Shown one piece after another: positions 1-7,946 of a stretch of 64,000 nucleotides of DNA (position 1 is its first letter; each line of letters starts with the position of its first letter). The notes under the pieces were generated by a model. That model was not told where the DNA came from, ran no database searches, and was given only the letters and a program-made list of their open reading frames with translations. The translations under genes were made by a program, and so were the position numbers. The DNA is from Rhizobium sp. ZPR4 (GTDB lineage Bacteria > Pseudomonadota > Alphaproteobacteria > Rhizobiales > Rhizobiaceae), in contig NZ_CP157968.1 of NCBI RefSeq assembly GCF_040215725.1, forward strand, positions 1,674,001-1,738,000, given 5' to 3'.

Positions 1-65
1 TGCTGGAATCGGAACACAATCAACAGCGGGGTAGGTTGCAGGTTTGGCGGTTTCGCTGGCAAAGG

Positions 66-1085
66 TTAAGGCGCGCGACTGCTATCGCGGGCAATCAGCT
101 GCGGGGAAATTTTAACATTGCCCGCCTGCTCTACTCCATCGAGGATATCCAGGATCAATTGCGCAGTCCGCTCGCCGATCTCGCGCGCAAAAGCGTTGAT
201 CGTCGTCAATGTCGGCACGCAGACCTCTCCGATCTCATAATTGCCAAAACCGCCGATGGAAAAGCGATCAGGCACAGGAATTGCGAGCCGACGACATTCG
301 GTAAGTGCACCGTAGGCGGCAAGGTCAGAGACACAGACGATGGCGTCCGTGTCGGGATAGAGCCCGATCAGCTTCGCCATGGCGTCGGCGCCTTCCCGCA
401 TCGAGATCGGCGGCGATCCGGCTGCGATTAATCTCGACGCATCAAGGCCATGCGCCTGCATCGCCGCAATGAATCCCAGCCTGCGTTCGCTGCCGCGTGA
501 ATCTCGCTGAACATCACCCCCGATGAAGGCGATGCGACGACAGCCGAGTGCAACGAAATGATCGACCATATCGCGCATGACGGCCCTGTTCGAAAAACCG
601 ACATAGTGGCCGATCGGATCTGTCGGGATATCCCAGGTCTCGATCACGGGGATCGCAACGGTCTGCAGAAGTCTGCGAGCGCGCTCCGTATGCGTGCCGC
701 CGGTCACGACGATCGCCTGCGGCTTGCGGCGAAGCAGCTGCTCGATCAGCCGCTCCTCCTCCTCGACATTGTAGTTCGTGTAGCCAAGCAGGATCTGCAT
801 GTCCCGCTTGGACAGGGTGTCCGAGAGGCCGCCGACCGTATCCGCGAAATTGGCATTGTTGATGGAAGGAATGGTGACGGCAACAAAGCCAGACTTTTGC
901 GAGCGCAGATTGGAAGCCGTGCTATCGAAGACATAGCCCAGCTCCTCCGCCGCCTTCAGGATGGCTTCGCGTGTCTCCGGGCTGACCAGGCTGTCGGCCT
1001 TGAAGGCGCGCGACACCGTCATGGGAGAAACTCCCATGACGCGGGCTATGTCTGCCATGGTAGGCGTTTTGCGATCGTTACTCAT
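66..1085 (-). CDS. LacI-family transcriptional repressor (IdnR/GntR-like)
   Basis: An N-terminal LacI-type helix-turn-helix (MADIARVMGVSPMTVSRAF, about residues 10-28) is followed by a full periplasmic-binding-protein-like effector domain, giving 339 aa, the normal family length. The ATG at 1085 is preferred over a TTG at 1088. The gene lies next to a gluconate/idonate gene set, and near-identical palindromes sit upstream of this gene (1095-1110), between the SDR and hydroxyacid dehydrogenase genes (3748-3763) and before the lactonase gene (6297-6310). It is therefore inferred to be the local, autoregulated repressor, responding to a ketogluconate, gluconate or idonate-type ligand. The effector itself cannot be read from the sequence. 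Confidence 0.9.
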   Translation of the reverse strand: MSNDRKTPTMADIARVMGVSPMTVSRAFKADSLVSPETREAILKAAEELGYVFDSTASNLRSQKSGFVAVTIPSINNANFADTVGGLSDTLSKRDMQILLGYTNYNVEEEERLIEQLLRRKPQAIVVTGGTHTERARRLLQTVAIPVIETWDIPTDPIGHYVGFSNRAVMRDMVDHFVALGCRRIAFIGGDVQRDSRGSERRLGFIAAMQAHGLDASRLIAAGSPPISMREGADAMAKLIGLYPDTDAIVCVSDLAAYGALTECRRLAIPVPDRFSIGGFGNYEIGEVCVPTLTTINAFAREIGERTAQLILDILDGVEQAGNVKISPQLIARDSSRAP

Positions 1086-1094
1086 CAATGGCCT

Positions 1095-1110
1095 ATGTTA
1101 TCGTTACCAT
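1095..1110. promoter_or_regulatory. Putative LacI-family operator (autoregulation)
   Basis: ATGTTATCGTTACCAT lies 10 bp upstream of the lacI-like start. It differs at two positions from the perfect palindrome ATGTTATCGATAACAT at 3748-3763, so it looks like a weaker autoregulatory site of the same repressor. Confidence 0.6.
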
Positions 1111-1219
1111 CAGAGTAATATGCCTCTTCCCAGAATGGCAAGAGGCGGTTTCAGGTATCCCGCCATGCGAGCAAAACGCCACTGGCGCTGCGCATCGGAA
1201 AGCGTCGTCCGATGGGGGT

Positions 1220-1552
1220 CTATAGCTGGAACTCATGTGCCAGCGTCACATGATGATGGATGCGTCCTTCGAAAAAGCGCGAGAGAACCTCCTCCGTCGC
1301 CGCCCGTGCCTCGGTGCGCGCCGGGCTTGCAAGGGCCTTCTCCACGGCGGCCATGTCCGGATAGTTCACGGCCAAAATCATCGGGAACTCCGGGGCGCCT
1401 TCATCGCGCGCCTCAGCAAAGGTAACCCGCACGTCGAGGGCACCCGGAAACTGCTTCCACTTCGGCAGGATGGTTTCCATGACAGCCGTTCGAAACGCCT
1501 CTGCCTCCCCTTCCCTGACCTTGCCTTCGAATAGTGCATATCGTGTAATCAT
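1220..1552 (-). CDS. EthD-like / dimeric alpha-beta barrel small protein
   Basis: A 110-aa protein whose pattern (MITRYALFEGKV at the N-terminus, a proline/tryptophan segment near residue 30, a histidine-rich IHHHVTLAHEF end) resembles small ferredoxin-like alpha-beta barrel proteins of the EthD/antibiotic-monooxygenase type. Its ATG overlaps the stop of the upstream dehydrogenase by 4 bp, so the two are translationally coupled and it is the last gene of the ketogluconate operon. No catalytic assignment is possible. A role in handling an aldonate/lactone intermediate is only inferred from position. Confidence 0.7.
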   Translation of the reverse strand: MITRYALFEGKVREGEAEAFRTAVMETILPKWKQFPGALDVRVTFAEARDEGAPEFPMILAVNYPDMAAVEKALASPARTEARAATEEVLSRFFEGRIHHHVTLAHEFQL

Positions 1553-2436
1553 CCGGCGATCTCCTTGTTCGGCCCTTTGAAGAATTCCATCAATGCAGCC
1601 TGATCTTCACCGCCGAGCCCGGACGCCGTCAGCATGCGGTGTATCTCGGCACAGACGGCCGTCAGCGGCATGGCGGTATTGGTCCTACGGGCCAGATCCT
1701 GAGCGCCGTTCAGATCCTTGACCATATTGTCGATCCGGCCGGTGCGGCGATAATCCCTGGCGACATAGCGCGGCATATATTCCTGCAGAATGGCACTGTC
1801 GGCCCGCCCGCCCTTCAGCGCCTGCGGGATTTTCGCTGCATCGACGCCGGCATCGAGCGCCAGTTGGGTGGCTTCCGCGACGGCGAGGAAATTCAACGCG
1901 CAAAGAACCTGATTGATGAGCTTCGTCGTCTGGCCCGCACCGACAGGACCCATATGTGTATAGTTCGAGGCCACATGGCGCAGGACTTGATGCGCGTCCG
2001 CGACATCCTGCTCGCTGCCGCCGGCCATCAATGTCAACTGTCCGATCAAAGCCTTCGGCGCCCCACCGGAAAGCGGGCTATCCACCCAGCGCAATCCCTT
2101 TTCTGCCGCTTCGGCCGATAGTGCCTTCGTCGCATCGGGATCGATCGACGACATATCGATGATCAGCGTGCCTGCTCTTGCACCTGCGGCAACACCTTCG
2201 GGTCCGAATACGGCGGCATGGACGATCCTCGGGGAATTGAGGCTGAGGACGACAAAATCGGAAATGGCTGCCGCTGCGGCCGCACTGGCGGCAGCCGTAG
2301 CGCCTTTTGCCGTCAGAGCCGCAACCTTATCCTTGTCGAGATCGAAAACCGTCAGCTGATTGCCGGTCTCCGCCAGGCGAGCGCCGATCGCTCCGCCCAT
2401 TGCGCCTGCGCCGATCAGCGCTACCTTGTTGCTCAT
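1549..2436 (-). CDS. NAD(P)-dependent beta-hydroxyacid dehydrogenase (HIBADH family)
   Basis: 295 aa, the usual length of 3-hydroxyisobutyrate/tartronate-semialdehyde/6-phosphogluconate-like dehydrogenases. An N-terminal Rossmann glycine motif (VALIGAGAMGGAIGARL, residues 5-21) is followed by the substrate-binding segment DSPLSGGAP and the catalytic-lysine helix GAGQTTKLINQ. It overlaps gluconokinase upstream and the EthD-like gene downstream by ATGA junctions. Family members oxidise beta-hydroxy acids with NAD(P). In this operon the likely substrate is a sugar-acid derivative, but the sequence does not say which. Confidence 0.88.
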   Translation of the reverse strand: MSNKVALIGAGAMGGAIGARLAETGNQLTVFDLDKDKVAALTAKGATAAASAAAAAAISDFVVLSLNSPRIVHAAVFGPEGVAAGARAGTLIIDMSSIDPDATKALSAEAAEKGLRWVDSPLSGGAPKALIGQLTLMAGGSEQDVADAHQVLRHVASNYTHMGPVGAGQTTKLINQVLCALNFLAVAEATQLALDAGVDAAKIPQALKGGRADSAILQEYMPRYVARDYRRTGRIDNMVKDLNGAQDLARRTNTAMPLTAVCAEIHRMLTASGLGGEDQAALMEFFKGPNKEIAG

Positions 2437-2975
2437 AATTGCGTTTCCTCCAAGCTTGCAATGATGGCCGCAACGACGACATCCAGCGGCCGATCGATAT
2501 CGACGGTGATCGCGAGTTCGTCGGCTCCGGGCGGCTCGAGCGCGGCAAATTGGCTGTCAAGCAACGCCGGCGGCATGAAATGATCGCGCCTTGCCTGCAG
2601 ACGCCTCAGGATAGTTTCCCTTGAACCGGCGAGATGGATGAACGAAACCGGCGCACCGACAACCTCGCGGATCCGGTCGCGATAGATGCGCTTCAGTGCC
2701 GAACATCCGATCAGCGCCGTATCATCCGCCAAAGCCAGGCATTGACCGATCTTGTCGAGCCAGGGCCATCGATCGGCATCCGTCAAAGGAATGCCGGCAC
2801 TCATCCTGGCAACATTGGCTGCGGGATGAAGATCATCCCCATCGACATAGATGCCGGCAAGGCGCTGCGCGAGCGCTAAGCCAACCGACGACTTGCCGCA
2901 GCCGCTGACGCCCATGACGACGAAGCGGCGCAGTGCCGCGCCATCAGAGTGAAGCTGTGATGCCGCCGTCGACAT
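2433..2975 (-). CDS. gntK: Gluconokinase (GntK family)
   Basis: Phosphorylates gluconate to 6-phosphogluconate with ATP. A P-loop GVSGCGKS occurs at about residues 22-29, followed by the family motifs GDDLHP and CSALKRIYRDRIR. The start chosen is ATG 2975 (180 aa, typical of GntK); longer in-frame starts would run deep into the SDR gene. It overlaps the end of the SDR gene by 32 bp and the next dehydrogenase by 4 bp. Together with the IdnO-like SDR this completes the route from 5-ketogluconate through gluconate to 6-phosphogluconate. Confidence 0.9.
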   Translation of the reverse strand: MSTAASQLHSDGAALRRFVVMGVSGCGKSSVGLALAQRLAGIYVDGDDLHPAANVARMSAGIPLTDADRWPWLDKIGQCLALADDTALIGCSALKRIYRDRIREVVGAPVSFIHLAGSRETILRRLQARRDHFMPPALLDSQFAALEPPGADELAITVDIDRPLDVVVAAIIASLEETQL

Positions 2976-3702
2976 AGAGCACATGACCGTTGACGAAGGA
3001 GGAGGCATCGGAGGCAAGGAAGATGCAGGCGCCGACCAATTCGTCGACGCGGCCCCAGCGGCCGGCCGGCGTACGCTTTTCGAGCCATGCCGAGAAATCC
3101 GCGTCGGCAACGAGGGCTGCGTTCAATGGCGTATCGAAATAACCGGGCGCAATGGCGTTGCATTGCAGCCCATGCTTGGCCCAGTCCGTTGCCATGCCCT
3201 TGGTCAGATTGCCAACGGCACCCTTGGTTGCCGTATAGGGCGCGATCGATGGCCGCGCCAGCGCCGTTTGCACGCTGGCGATATTGATGATCTTTCCGGC
3301 GCCGCGCTTGATCATATGCCGCGCGACCGCCTGGCCGACATTGAAGACGCTCGAGATGTTCGTGCGCAGAAGCCGCTCGAAGGCATCGGCGGGAAAGTCC
3401 TCCAGCGGTGTGCGAAACTGCATACCGGCATTGTTGACGAGAATGTCGATTGCACCGATCTCAGCCTCAAAGGCATCGACAGCCTGACGCGCGGCCTCGT
3501 GATCAGTGGCGTCGAACGGCAGCACATGCACCTTGCCTGCAAAGCCTTCAGCCGCCTTGGCAAGTTTTTCCTTGTCGCGACCGTTGAGCACCAGTTCGGC
3601 GCCAGCAGCCGCAAGACCCCTGGCGAGCGCAAGCCCGATACCTTGGGAAGAACCCGTCACCAGGGCGCGCCGCCCTTTCAGATCGAAAAGACCAAGAGAC
3701 AT
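2944..3702 (-). CDS. idnO: SDR oxidoreductase, gluconate 5-dehydrogenase (IdnO-like)
   Basis: A classical short-chain dehydrogenase of 252 aa. The cofactor motif TGSSQGIG is at residues 16-23, NNAG at 90-93, and the catalytic Ser143, Tyr156, Lys160 set (YTATK) is complete. Family and neighbours (gluconokinase, idonate 5-dehydrogenase-like gene) point to reduction of 5-keto-D-gluconate to D-gluconate. It is the first gene of the leftward operon, and its promoter region contains the perfect palindrome at 3748-3763. Substrate assignment rests on context, since SDRs are hard to assign by sequence alone. Confidence 0.85.
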   Translation of the reverse strand: MSLGLFDLKGRRALVTGSSQGIGLALARGLAAAGAELVLNGRDKEKLAKAAEGFAGKVHVLPFDATDHEAARQAVDAFEAEIGAIDILVNNAGMQFRTPLEDFPADAFERLLRTNISSVFNVGQAVARHMIKRGAGKIINIASVQTALARPSIAPYTATKGAVGNLTKGMATDWAKHGLQCNAIAPGYFDTPLNAALVADADFSAWLEKRTPAGRWGRVDELVGACIFLASDASSFVNGHVLYVDGGITASL

Positions 3703-3747
3703 CGTTTCCTCCGTTTTTTATCTCGACAATGGTCGCCTCCCTTGTTT

Positions 3748-3763
3748 ATGTTATCGATAACAT
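3748..3763. promoter_or_regulatory. Perfect 16-bp LacI-family operator
   Basis: ATGTTATCGATAACAT is a perfect palindrome centred between the divergent SDR (start 3702) and hydroxyacid dehydrogenase (start 3789) genes. CG-centred palindromes are typical of LacI-family sites. Two related copies flank other genes of the module. Confidence 0.75.
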
Positions 3764-3788
3764 TTGATGTCAAGGGAGGACGTGTAAG

Positions 3789-4736
3789 ATGAACAAGCCA
3801 CCGATCCTGCAGATTGGCCCCTATCCACAATGGGATCAAGAGCCACTCGACGCGGCGTTTCAGGTTCATCGCTATTTCGAGGCTGCCGACAAGGAAAAAT
3901 TGCTCTCCGAGGTCGGACCATCGATCAGGGGCATTGCTACGCGCGGCGAGCTTGGCGCCAATCGCGCCATGATCGAGGCCTGCCCTAAGCTGGAAGTCAT
4001 TTCCGTTTATGGCGTCGGCTTCGACGCCGTCGACCTGCAAGCCTGCCGCGAGCGTGGCATTCGCGTCACCAACACGCCCGATGTCCTGACCAATGACGTC
4101 GCAGATCTGGGGATTGCGATGATGCTCTGCCTGTCGCGCGGCATGATCGGTGCGGAAACATGGGTGCGTGACGGCAGCTGGACCGAGAAGGGGCTTTACC
4201 CGCTTAAGCGCCGCGTCTGGGGACGGCGTGCCGGCGTGCTCGGTCTTGGCCGCATCGGTTTCGAAGTTGCCAAACGCCTGAAGGGCTTCGACATGCAGAT
4301 TGCCTATTCGGACGTCGAGGCGAAAGCTTACGCCTCCGACATGACCTTCGTGGCAGATCCCGTCGAGCTCGCGACACAATCGGATTTCCTGTTCGTTACG
4401 CTCGCCGCTTCAGCCGCGACACGGCATATTGTCGGTGAGAAGGTGATCGAGGCCCTCGGCCCGGAAGGCATGTTGATCAACATCTCCAGAGCCTCCAATA
4501 TAGACGAGGAGGCACTGCTTGACGCGCTGGAGACCGGCAAGCTCGGATCGGCCGCCCTTGACGTCTTCGAAGGCGAGCCGAAGCTCAATCCGCGGTTCTT
4601 GGCGCTGAACAATGTGCTGCTGCAGCCTCACCATGCCTCCGGCACGGTGGAGACACGCAAGGCCATGGGTCAGCTGGTGCGCGACAATCTCGCCGCGCAT
4701 TTCGCCGGCCAGGCTCTGCCGACACCCGTTCTTTGA
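3789..4736 (+). CDS. D-isomer-specific 2-hydroxyacid dehydrogenase (2-ketoaldonate reductase-like)
   Basis: 315 aa with the NAD(P)-binding motif GLGRIGFEVAKR in the middle, the catalytic-arginine segment NISRAS and the C-terminal histidine motif QPHHASGT, in the usual order for GhrB/phosphoglycerate-dehydrogenase-like enzymes. A strong Shine-Dalgarno GGGAGGA lies 8 bp before the ATG. In this setting the likely reaction is reduction of 2-ketogluconate or 2-keto-L-gulonate to gluconate or idonate, although hydroxypyruvate/glyoxylate reduction is also within the family. It is followed after 10 bp by the idonate dehydrogenase-like gene. Confidence 0.87.
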   Translation: MNKPPILQIGPYPQWDQEPLDAAFQVHRYFEAADKEKLLSEVGPSIRGIATRGELGANRAMIEACPKLEVISVYGVGFDAVDLQACRERGIRVTNTPDVLTNDVADLGIAMMLCLSRGMIGAETWVRDGSWTEKGLYPLKRRVWGRRAGVLGLGRIGFEVAKRLKGFDMQIAYSDVEAKAYASDMTFVADPVELATQSDFLFVTLAASAATRHIVGEKVIEALGPEGMLINISRASNIDEEALLDALETGKLGSAALDVFEGEPKLNPRFLALNNVLLQPHHASGTVETRKAMGQLVRDNLAAHFAGQALPTPVL

Positions 4737-4746
4737 GGAGAAAGAC

Positions 4747-5778
4747 ATGAAGGCCATCATCGCCCACGCCGCCAAGGATGTGCGGATCGAGGACTATCCG
4801 GAGGAAGAACCGGGCGCGGGAGAAGTCAAGCTTAAGCTCGCAACCGGCGGCGTCTGCGGCAGCGACCTGCATTACTACCATCACGGCGGCTTCGGCACCG
4901 TGCGCCTGAAGGAGCCGATGATCCTTGGGCACGAGGTCAGCGCTACCGTGACCGCGCTCGGGCCTGGCGTGCAAGGCCTCGAGGTCGGCCAGCTTGTTGC
5001 CGTTTCCCCCTCCCGCCCCTGCCGGACCTGCCGCTACTGCCTGCAGGGGCTGCCCAATCAATGCCTCAACATGCGCTTTTATGGCAGCGCCATGCCCTTC
5101 CCGCACATCCAGGGTGCGTTCCGCGAGACGCTCGTCGCCGATGCCATCCAATGCGTGCCGGCCGATGGCCTGACGCCGGGTGAAGCGGCCATGGCGGAAC
5201 CCTTGGCCGTCACGCTCCACGCCACCCGGCGCGCGGGCGAGATGCTCGGCAAGCGCGTTCTCGTGACCGGCTGCGGCCCGATCGGCGTGCTCTCGATCCT
5301 GGCCGCACGCCGCGCAGGTGCCGTCGAGATCGTGGCGACCGACCTTTCGGATTTCACTTTGTCGCTTGCCAGGCAAGCGGGCGCCGACAGGGTCATCAAT
5401 ACGAAGGACGAGCCCGAAGCGCTTGCCGCCTATTCTGCGGACAAGGGCACTTTCGATGTGCTCTACGAATGCTCGGGCGCTGCTGCTGCCCTTGCCGGCG
5501 GCATTGCGGCATTGAGACCGCGAGGGATCATCGTCCAGCTTGGTATCGGCGGCGACATGAGCCTGCCGATGTTGGCGATCACGGCCAAGGAACTGGAATT
5601 GCGCGGCTCTTTCCGCTTTCACGAGGAGTTTGCCGTCGGCGTCGATCTGATGCGCAAGCGTCTCATCGATGTGCGGCCGCTCATTACCCATACGGTACCG
5701 CTTGCCGACGCGATCAGCGCCTTCGAGATCGCTTCGGATCGAAGCAAGGCCATGAAGGCACAGATCGCCTTCACCTGA
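4747..5778 (+). CDS. idnD: Zinc-dependent L-idonate 5-dehydrogenase-like alcohol dehydrogenase
   Basis: A medium-chain zinc dehydrogenase of 343 aa. The catalytic zinc site is visible as Cys37 in GGVCGSD and His62-Glu63 in GHE, the structural-zinc cysteines as CRTCRYC...NQC, and the Rossmann motif as VTGCGPIGVLS. The ATG at 4747 is supported by GAGGAG overlapping the previous stop; the upstream in-frame extension is discarded. Family and gene neighbours suggest oxidation of L-idonate to 5-ketogluconate, the substrate of the divergent IdnO-like SDR. Confidence 0.88.
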   Translation: MKAIIAHAAKDVRIEDYPEEEPGAGEVKLKLATGGVCGSDLHYYHHGGFGTVRLKEPMILGHEVSATVTALGPGVQGLEVGQLVAVSPSRPCRTCRYCLQGLPNQCLNMRFYGSAMPFPHIQGAFRETLVADAIQCVPADGLTPGEAAMAEPLAVTLHATRRAGEMLGKRVLVTGCGPIGVLSILAARRAGAVEIVATDLSDFTLSLARQAGADRVINTKDEPEALAAYSADKGTFDVLYECSGAAAALAGGIAALRPRGIIVQLGIGGDMSLPMLAITAKELELRGSFRFHEEFAVGVDLMRKRLIDVRPLITHTVPLADAISAFEIASDRSKAMKAQIAFT

Positions 5779-5788
5779 ACTGAAAGCG

Positions 5789-5830
5789 GCGCGAAATCCA
5801 TCCGATCGAAAACGAAGATGGATTTCGCGC
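5789..5830. terminator. Long hairpin between convergent genes, probable bidirectional terminator
   Basis: GCGCGAAATCCATC (5789-5802) and its exact reverse complement (5817-5830) form a 14-bp perfect stem with a 14-nt loop. It lies between the end of the idnD-like gene and the end of the GlcG-like gene. No clear U-tract is present. Confidence 0.65.
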
Positions 5831-5841
5831 TCTCATCCGAT

Positions 5842-6261
5842 CTAGTCGAGATCGGCGCCGATAGCATCAAGGGCAGCGCGGGCAACTTGCTCGTCCTGCT
5901 CTCCGGAACCCGAACCGACACCGATACCGCCGAGAAGCGTGCCGCCGACACGGATCGGCAAGCCTCCGCGCAAACCCGTCATCCCGCCATGGGTAGCGAT
6001 TGCCAGCGGCACTCGCGCATGTTCCGGCAGCGAATGGCTCGGCCCGCCGATGGAAGCAGCCGTCTGCGCCTTGGCGGTGGCGCTTTTCAGCGACTGAAAA
6101 CGCGAACCGCGCATGCGGAAAGAACCAAGCATCACGCCGGATTGATCGACGATGACGATGCATTGCGGCTGCCCCATCTGCGAAGCAGCCGAGATCGCAG
6201 CGGTCAACAACGTCATCACCCCTTCGTCGCTCAAGACACTCGACGTCAGAACATGGCTCAT
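5842..6261 (-). CDS. GlcG/HbpS-family (DUF336) heme-binding-like protein
   Basis: 139 aa with the family hallmarks: an internal MGQPQCIVIVDQSG segment, a KSATAKAQTA helix, and the C-terminal glycine-rich GGLPIRVGGTLLGGIGVGSGSGEQDEQVARAAL. A strong GGAGG lies 8 bp before ATG 6261. Proteins of this family bind heme or small ligands, or accompany oxidation operons such as glcDEF; the biochemical role here is unknown. It is divergent from the lactonase gene across the LacI-type operator at 6297-6310, so it probably belongs to the sugar-acid regulon. Confidence 0.85.
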   Translation of the reverse strand: MSHVLTSSVLSDEGVMTLLTAAISAASQMGQPQCIVIVDQSGVMLGSFRMRGSRFQSLKSATAKAQTAASIGGPSHSLPEHARVPLAIATHGGMTGLRGGLPIRVGGTLLGGIGVGSGSGEQDEQVARAALDAIGADLD

Positions 6262-6296
6262 GCACTATCCTCCCGACTTGCGGACTCAATTGAATA

Positions 6297-6310
6297 TGTT
6301 ATCGATAACA
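6297..6310. promoter_or_regulatory. LacI-family operator between glcG-like and lactonase genes
   Basis: TGTTATCGATAACA is a perfect 14-bp palindrome identical to the core of the site at 3748-3763. It lies between divergent starts at 6261 and 6352. Confidence 0.72.
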
Positions 6311-6351
6311 CATCGATCTCTCGATGTAACCTTATGGGAGGTATTGTTACA

Positions 6352-7242
6352 ATGTCGTTCTTCGAGACCATGGATCCAGCCTTCGGGAAATTTGTTCTTG
6401 GCAATGCCCCCGTCAAGCAGATCACCACCGGTTTCGACTGGGTGGAAGGGCCTGTCTGGTTCGGAGATCTGAACTGCCTGCTCTTCTCCGATATTCCCAA
6501 CAACCGCATCATGCGCTGGATACCGGGACTCGGCACCAGCGTCTTTCGCGAGCCTTCGAATTTTTCGAACGGCCATACGCGTGACCGGCAGGGCCGGCTT
6601 GTGAGCTGCGAGCATGGCGGCAGGCGCGTGACGCGCACGGAATATGACGGATCGATCACGGTCATCGCGGATCGCTATCAGGGCAAACGCCTGAATTCTC
6701 CGAACGACGTGATCGTCGCCTCGGATGGCGCCATCTGGTTCACCGATCCGCATTACGGCATCGCGACGGATTACGAAGGATACAGGAATGAGCAGGAGCT
6801 GCCCTGCAATGTCTATCGCGTCGATCCCGCCGGCTCCATGCAGGCGGTCCTGACGGATTTCAACTGCCCGAACGGGCTCGCCTTCAGCCCCGACGAGAAG
6901 AAGCTTTATGTCGCCGATACCGGCCGTATGCATGGTAACGATCCGCAGCATATCCGGGTCTTCAATGTCGGCGAAAACTGGCGGCTGTCCGGCGGCGAGG
7001 TATTTCATGTGATCTCACCGGGCTGCGCTGACGGCATGCGACTCGACAGCGATGGCAATCTCTGGTCGTCGGCAGCGGACGGTGTCCATTGCATCGCGCC
7101 AGACGGTCATCTCATGGGCAAGATCCTGGTGCCGGAAACGGTCTCCAACCTGTGCTTCGGCGGACGCGGCAAGCACAAGCTCTTCATGACGGGAACCACC
7201 AGCGTCTACGCGATCTCGCTCAATCGAAGCGGCGCACTTTAA
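6352..7242 (+). CDS. SMP-30/gluconolactonase family protein
   Basis: 296 aa, a six-bladed propeller lactonase of the SMP-30/regucalcin family. Visible motifs are the metal-site glutamate segment WVEGPVWF near the N-terminus, the conserved RLNSPNDVIVASDGAIWFTDP block in the middle and NGLAFSPDEKKLYVADT. The start at 6352 has GGGAGG 10 bp upstream; a longer in-frame extension runs antisense to the GlcG-like gene and is rejected. It probably hydrolyses an aldonolactone to feed the gluconate/idonate enzymes to the left, under the shared LacI-type repressor. Confidence 0.9.
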   Translation: MSFFETMDPAFGKFVLGNAPVKQITTGFDWVEGPVWFGDLNCLLFSDIPNNRIMRWIPGLGTSVFREPSNFSNGHTRDRQGRLVSCEHGGRRVTRTEYDGSITVIADRYQGKRLNSPNDVIVASDGAIWFTDPHYGIATDYEGYRNEQELPCNVYRVDPAGSMQAVLTDFNCPNGLAFSPDEKKLYVADTGRMHGNDPQHIRVFNVGENWRLSGGEVFHVISPGCADGMRLDSDGNLWSSAADGVHCIAPDGHLMGKILVPETVSNLCFGGRGKHKLFMTGTTSVYAISLNRSGAL

Positions 7243-7380
7243 TGCCAAGCTGCGATCGCACTCGGAAACGATCCGTAGAGCGCCGCCGCAATGAGACAGC
7301 TTTATCGAGGCTCCGGAAAAGGCAGCGCTCTTGGGCCGCATGGACACCGGTAGAGAGGCCTATAAACGGAAATGCTGCAA

Positions 7381-7412
7381 CGACAATCGCCGGGATCATC
7401 TGGCGATTGTCG
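7381..7412. terminator. Perfect 11-bp hairpin between convergent genes
   Basis: CGACAATCGCC (7381-7391) pairs with GGCGATTGTCG (7402-7412) across a 10-nt loop. It lies between the ends of the lactonase gene and the small leftward gene. No U-run is seen, so the mode of termination is uncertain. Confidence 0.55.
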
Positions 7413-7430
7413 CTGTCGGATGGTGGAATA

Positions 7431-7634
7431 TCAACGCAAGTCGGCTTGCGGTACGGAACGCGCTGCCACATGTGCGATCGACGCAAGATTGGCGGACAAG
7501 GTGCGTTCTTGCCTGCGCGCAGCGTCCTGCAGCAGCTCCGCCATCCGGGTGACGGATATGCGATCTGCGCGCATGACCTGGCGGATCAGCGGATCTTTAA
7601 GAACTTCGGCGATCGTCAAGTCCCTTTGGGTCAT
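7431..7634 (-). CDS. Small conserved-looking hypothetical protein (67 aa)
   Basis: Starts MTQRDLTIAEVLKDPLIRQVMRADRIS and ends SVPQADLR; no known domain is recognised. It is mostly helical and charged, with no signal peptide or membrane segment. The ATG at 7634 is preceded by AGGAGG at ideal distance, so the longer upstream start is rejected. A paired hairpin lies downstream. The LxDPLIRxVMRAD pattern suggests a small cytoplasmic regulator or adaptor, but no function can be assigned. Confidence 0.7.
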   Translation of the reverse strand: MTQRDLTIAEVLKDPLIRQVMRADRISVTRMAELLQDAARRQERTLSANLASIAHVAARSVPQADLR

Positions 7635-7946
7635 GGTTACCTCCTGTTCGTTAGCCCAGAAGATAGACCGCTTAATTAGCACTGCGATGTCAAAAGCCGG
7701 ACAAAAACAAGGCAGTTCGTTCGATTTTGTTACAGATTAATCGCAAATCGATTGCGGCGACATATTCCCAAAATACAATAGGACCCTAGTTGTCGGCTAA
7801 GGAAGGGTTGATCAATTGCGATCAGCCTAAGTGGGAGGGCCGTTTGCTCCGCGAACGCGCAACTTTTTTGCAATAATTTAGACCATAATTTTGCAACTTT
7901 TGCGTTTATAGTCTCGCGATGCTGGAGGCTCTATAGTGTAACACCA
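7635..7946. promoter_or_regulatory. Divergent intergenic region with CAACTTTT repeats
   Basis: 312 bp between the small leftward gene and the ArsR-type gene. It holds two direct repeats, CAACTTTTTTGC (7860-7871) and CAACTTTTGC (7894-7903), just before the regulator gene. Between them lies TTTAG-N9-TT, one base off the NolR-type box as I recall it (A/T)TTAG-N9-A(T/A). These are candidate autoregulatory sites; nothing else was recognised. Confidence 0.4.

Noticed and set aside
36..431. 131-aa rightward frame at the window start
   Set aside because: Opposite strand of the LacI-family gene; no family features.
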